Assembly: GCA_903862715.1 (NCBI GenBank)
Contig: CAIOYY010000057.1
Location: 146,836 to 210,835 of the forward strand
Source of the DNA: an uncultured Alphaproteobacteria bacterium
GTDB lineage: Bacteria; Pseudomonadota; Alphaproteobacteria; Micropepsales; Micropepsaceae
Reading direction: 5' to 3'
DNA length: 64,000 nucleotides
The notes under the pieces were generated by a model, which saw nothing but the letters and a program-made list of their open reading frames with translations, ran no database searches and was not told the DNA's origin. Position 1 is the first letter of the stretch. Each line of letters opens with the position of its first letter. This document shows, one piece after another, positions 63,535 through 64,000 of this stretch. A program made the translations under genes and the position numbers.

Positions 63535-64000
63535 ATGACGTATCGCAAGATGTTCTTCTCTTTGTCGGCAGCCGCGCTTCTGGCGCTGGGCTTCGCCGCT
63601 CCCGCCGAAGCCGGCGATTACTCGCCGGTGCAGGGGATCTGCGGCGGTGGAGATTATAGCCAGGGTCACTCTTACGGCGGCGGTCACACCAATATTTTCA
63701 ACTTCGACCGCAGCTTCAATTACACGCGCAATATCGAGATCAACAAGAATTTCGATTTCTCGCGCAACATAGAGATCAACAAGAACTTCGACTTCTCGAA
63801 ACACATCGATCTGTCGAAGCACATCGAGATCAACAAGAACTTCGATCTGTCGAAGAATATCGTCATCAACAAGGACATCGACATCAACATCGCCGCACAG
63901 GCGCAGGCCTTCGCGTTTGCGGGCGCTCAGTCGCAGGCGATGGTCTTTGTCGGCGGCGGCGGCTCGAGCTACATCAACGTAACGCAGCAGAGCGGCAATA
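63535..64000 (+). CDS. Secreted repeat protein, partial (runs off the window)
   Basis: The gene is open to the window end and so is missing from the ORF track; at least 155 codons. The ATG has AGAGG 8 bases upstream. A signal peptide ends near APAEAG. A Gly/Tyr/His-rich segment follows, then 12-residue repeats of the form NIEINKNFDFSR (residues 66-119), then an Ala/Gln stretch and a Gly-rich, Thr/Asn/Gln segment (GGGGSSYINVTQQSGN). The Asn/Lys/Phe repeats alternate polar and hydrophobic residues, as in a beta-helix, solenoid or fibre. I do not recognise a family. The partner or target is unknown. Confidence 0.8.
   Translation, partial: MTYRKMFFSLSAAALLALGFAAPAEAGDYSPVQGICGGGDYSQGHSYGGGHTNIFNFDRSFNYTRNIEINKNFDFSRNIEINKNFDFSKHIDLSKHIEINKNFDLSKNIVINKDIDINIAAQAQAFAFAGAQSQAMVFVGGGGSSYINVTQQSGN
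63730..63891 (+). repeat. Tandem 36-bp coding repeats (12-residue units)
   Basis: Four full 36-bp units lie at 63730, 63766, 63820 and 63856, with an 18-bp half unit between the second and third (63802-63819). The protein unit is x-I-x-I-N-K-x-F/I-D-F/L/I-S-R/K, the last copy diverging. DNA similarity is high between adjacent copies (AACAAGAA-TTCGA), so the array has probably expanded by unequal exchange. The preceding NFDRSFNYTR looks like a decayed copy. Confidence 0.85.

Overview
The window is a 64 kb stretch of GC-rich chromosome from an alphaproteobacterium. The class is suggested by several markers: an SDHAF4-like DUF1674 protein, a HIG1-domain protein, Coq7, a GTP cyclohydrolase II with an extra N-terminal domain, the order DUF3576-leuS-lptE-holA, an OlsB-type ornithine acyltransferase and a TipN-like coiled-coil membrane protein. 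I see no rRNA, tRNA, CRISPR, transposase or prophage genes. Genes are densely packed, often with 4-bp ATGA overlaps. Only one gap exceeds 300 bases (41594-42011).

Layout. 1-3.4 kb: a probable catabolic operon (amidohydrolase-2, a protein resembling 4,5-dihydroxyphthalate decarboxylase, DctA-type symporter). 3.4-7.3 kb: a small anchored protein, a GT10 + GT2 glycosyltransferase pair and a YeiH-type transporter. 7.4-10 kb: a beheaded EAL domain, then a perfect FNR/FixK-type box and hairpin ahead of a 36-residue membrane protein missing from the ORF track, then an MHS-family transporter with a large insert. 10-18 kb: a phosphate block (OprP-like porin, pstS, pstC, pstA, pstB) with Pho boxes before the porin and before pstS, and a divergent hybrid histidine kinase. 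18-30 kb: AmpG-like permease, olsB (with its own candidate Pho box), EamA transporter, xerC with its DUF484 partner, transaldolase, priA, leuC, and a cluster of small respiratory-assembly factors (HIG1, PCu(A)C, SDHAF4-like) followed by htpX and rsmB.

30-45 kb: secreted proteins of unknown function, an orphan NitT/TauT-type binding protein, the TipN-like protein, an Hpt protein with a 5' hairpin, a ferredoxin reductase/ferredoxin pair, an HNH protein, dsbB-coq7-GNAT, a YgjP-like metallopeptidase and a class A PBP. 45-53 kb: a MacA/MacB-like exporter convergent with an OmpR-type regulator, ribA with an L,D-transpeptidase, yggS, a divergent ThiE/TenI-like protein and a porin. 53-64 kb: two paralogous secreted proteins sharing a two-cysteine WP..GDCLTD repeat, DUF3576-leuS-lptE-holA, hisF, a double PilZ protein, a PAS_5 protein, a rhomboid protease and the start of a secreted protein built from 12-residue repeats, which runs off the window.

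How the parts work together. The best-supported regulatory unit is a phosphate-starvation set: porin for outer-membrane entry, PstSCAB for high-affinity uptake, and OlsB for phosphorus-free ornithine lipids, each transcription unit with a CTGTCAT-type box. The least explained items are the FNR-box microprotein, the paired-cysteine repeat family and the terminal repeat protein. All family names come from reading the translations; no database search was run.
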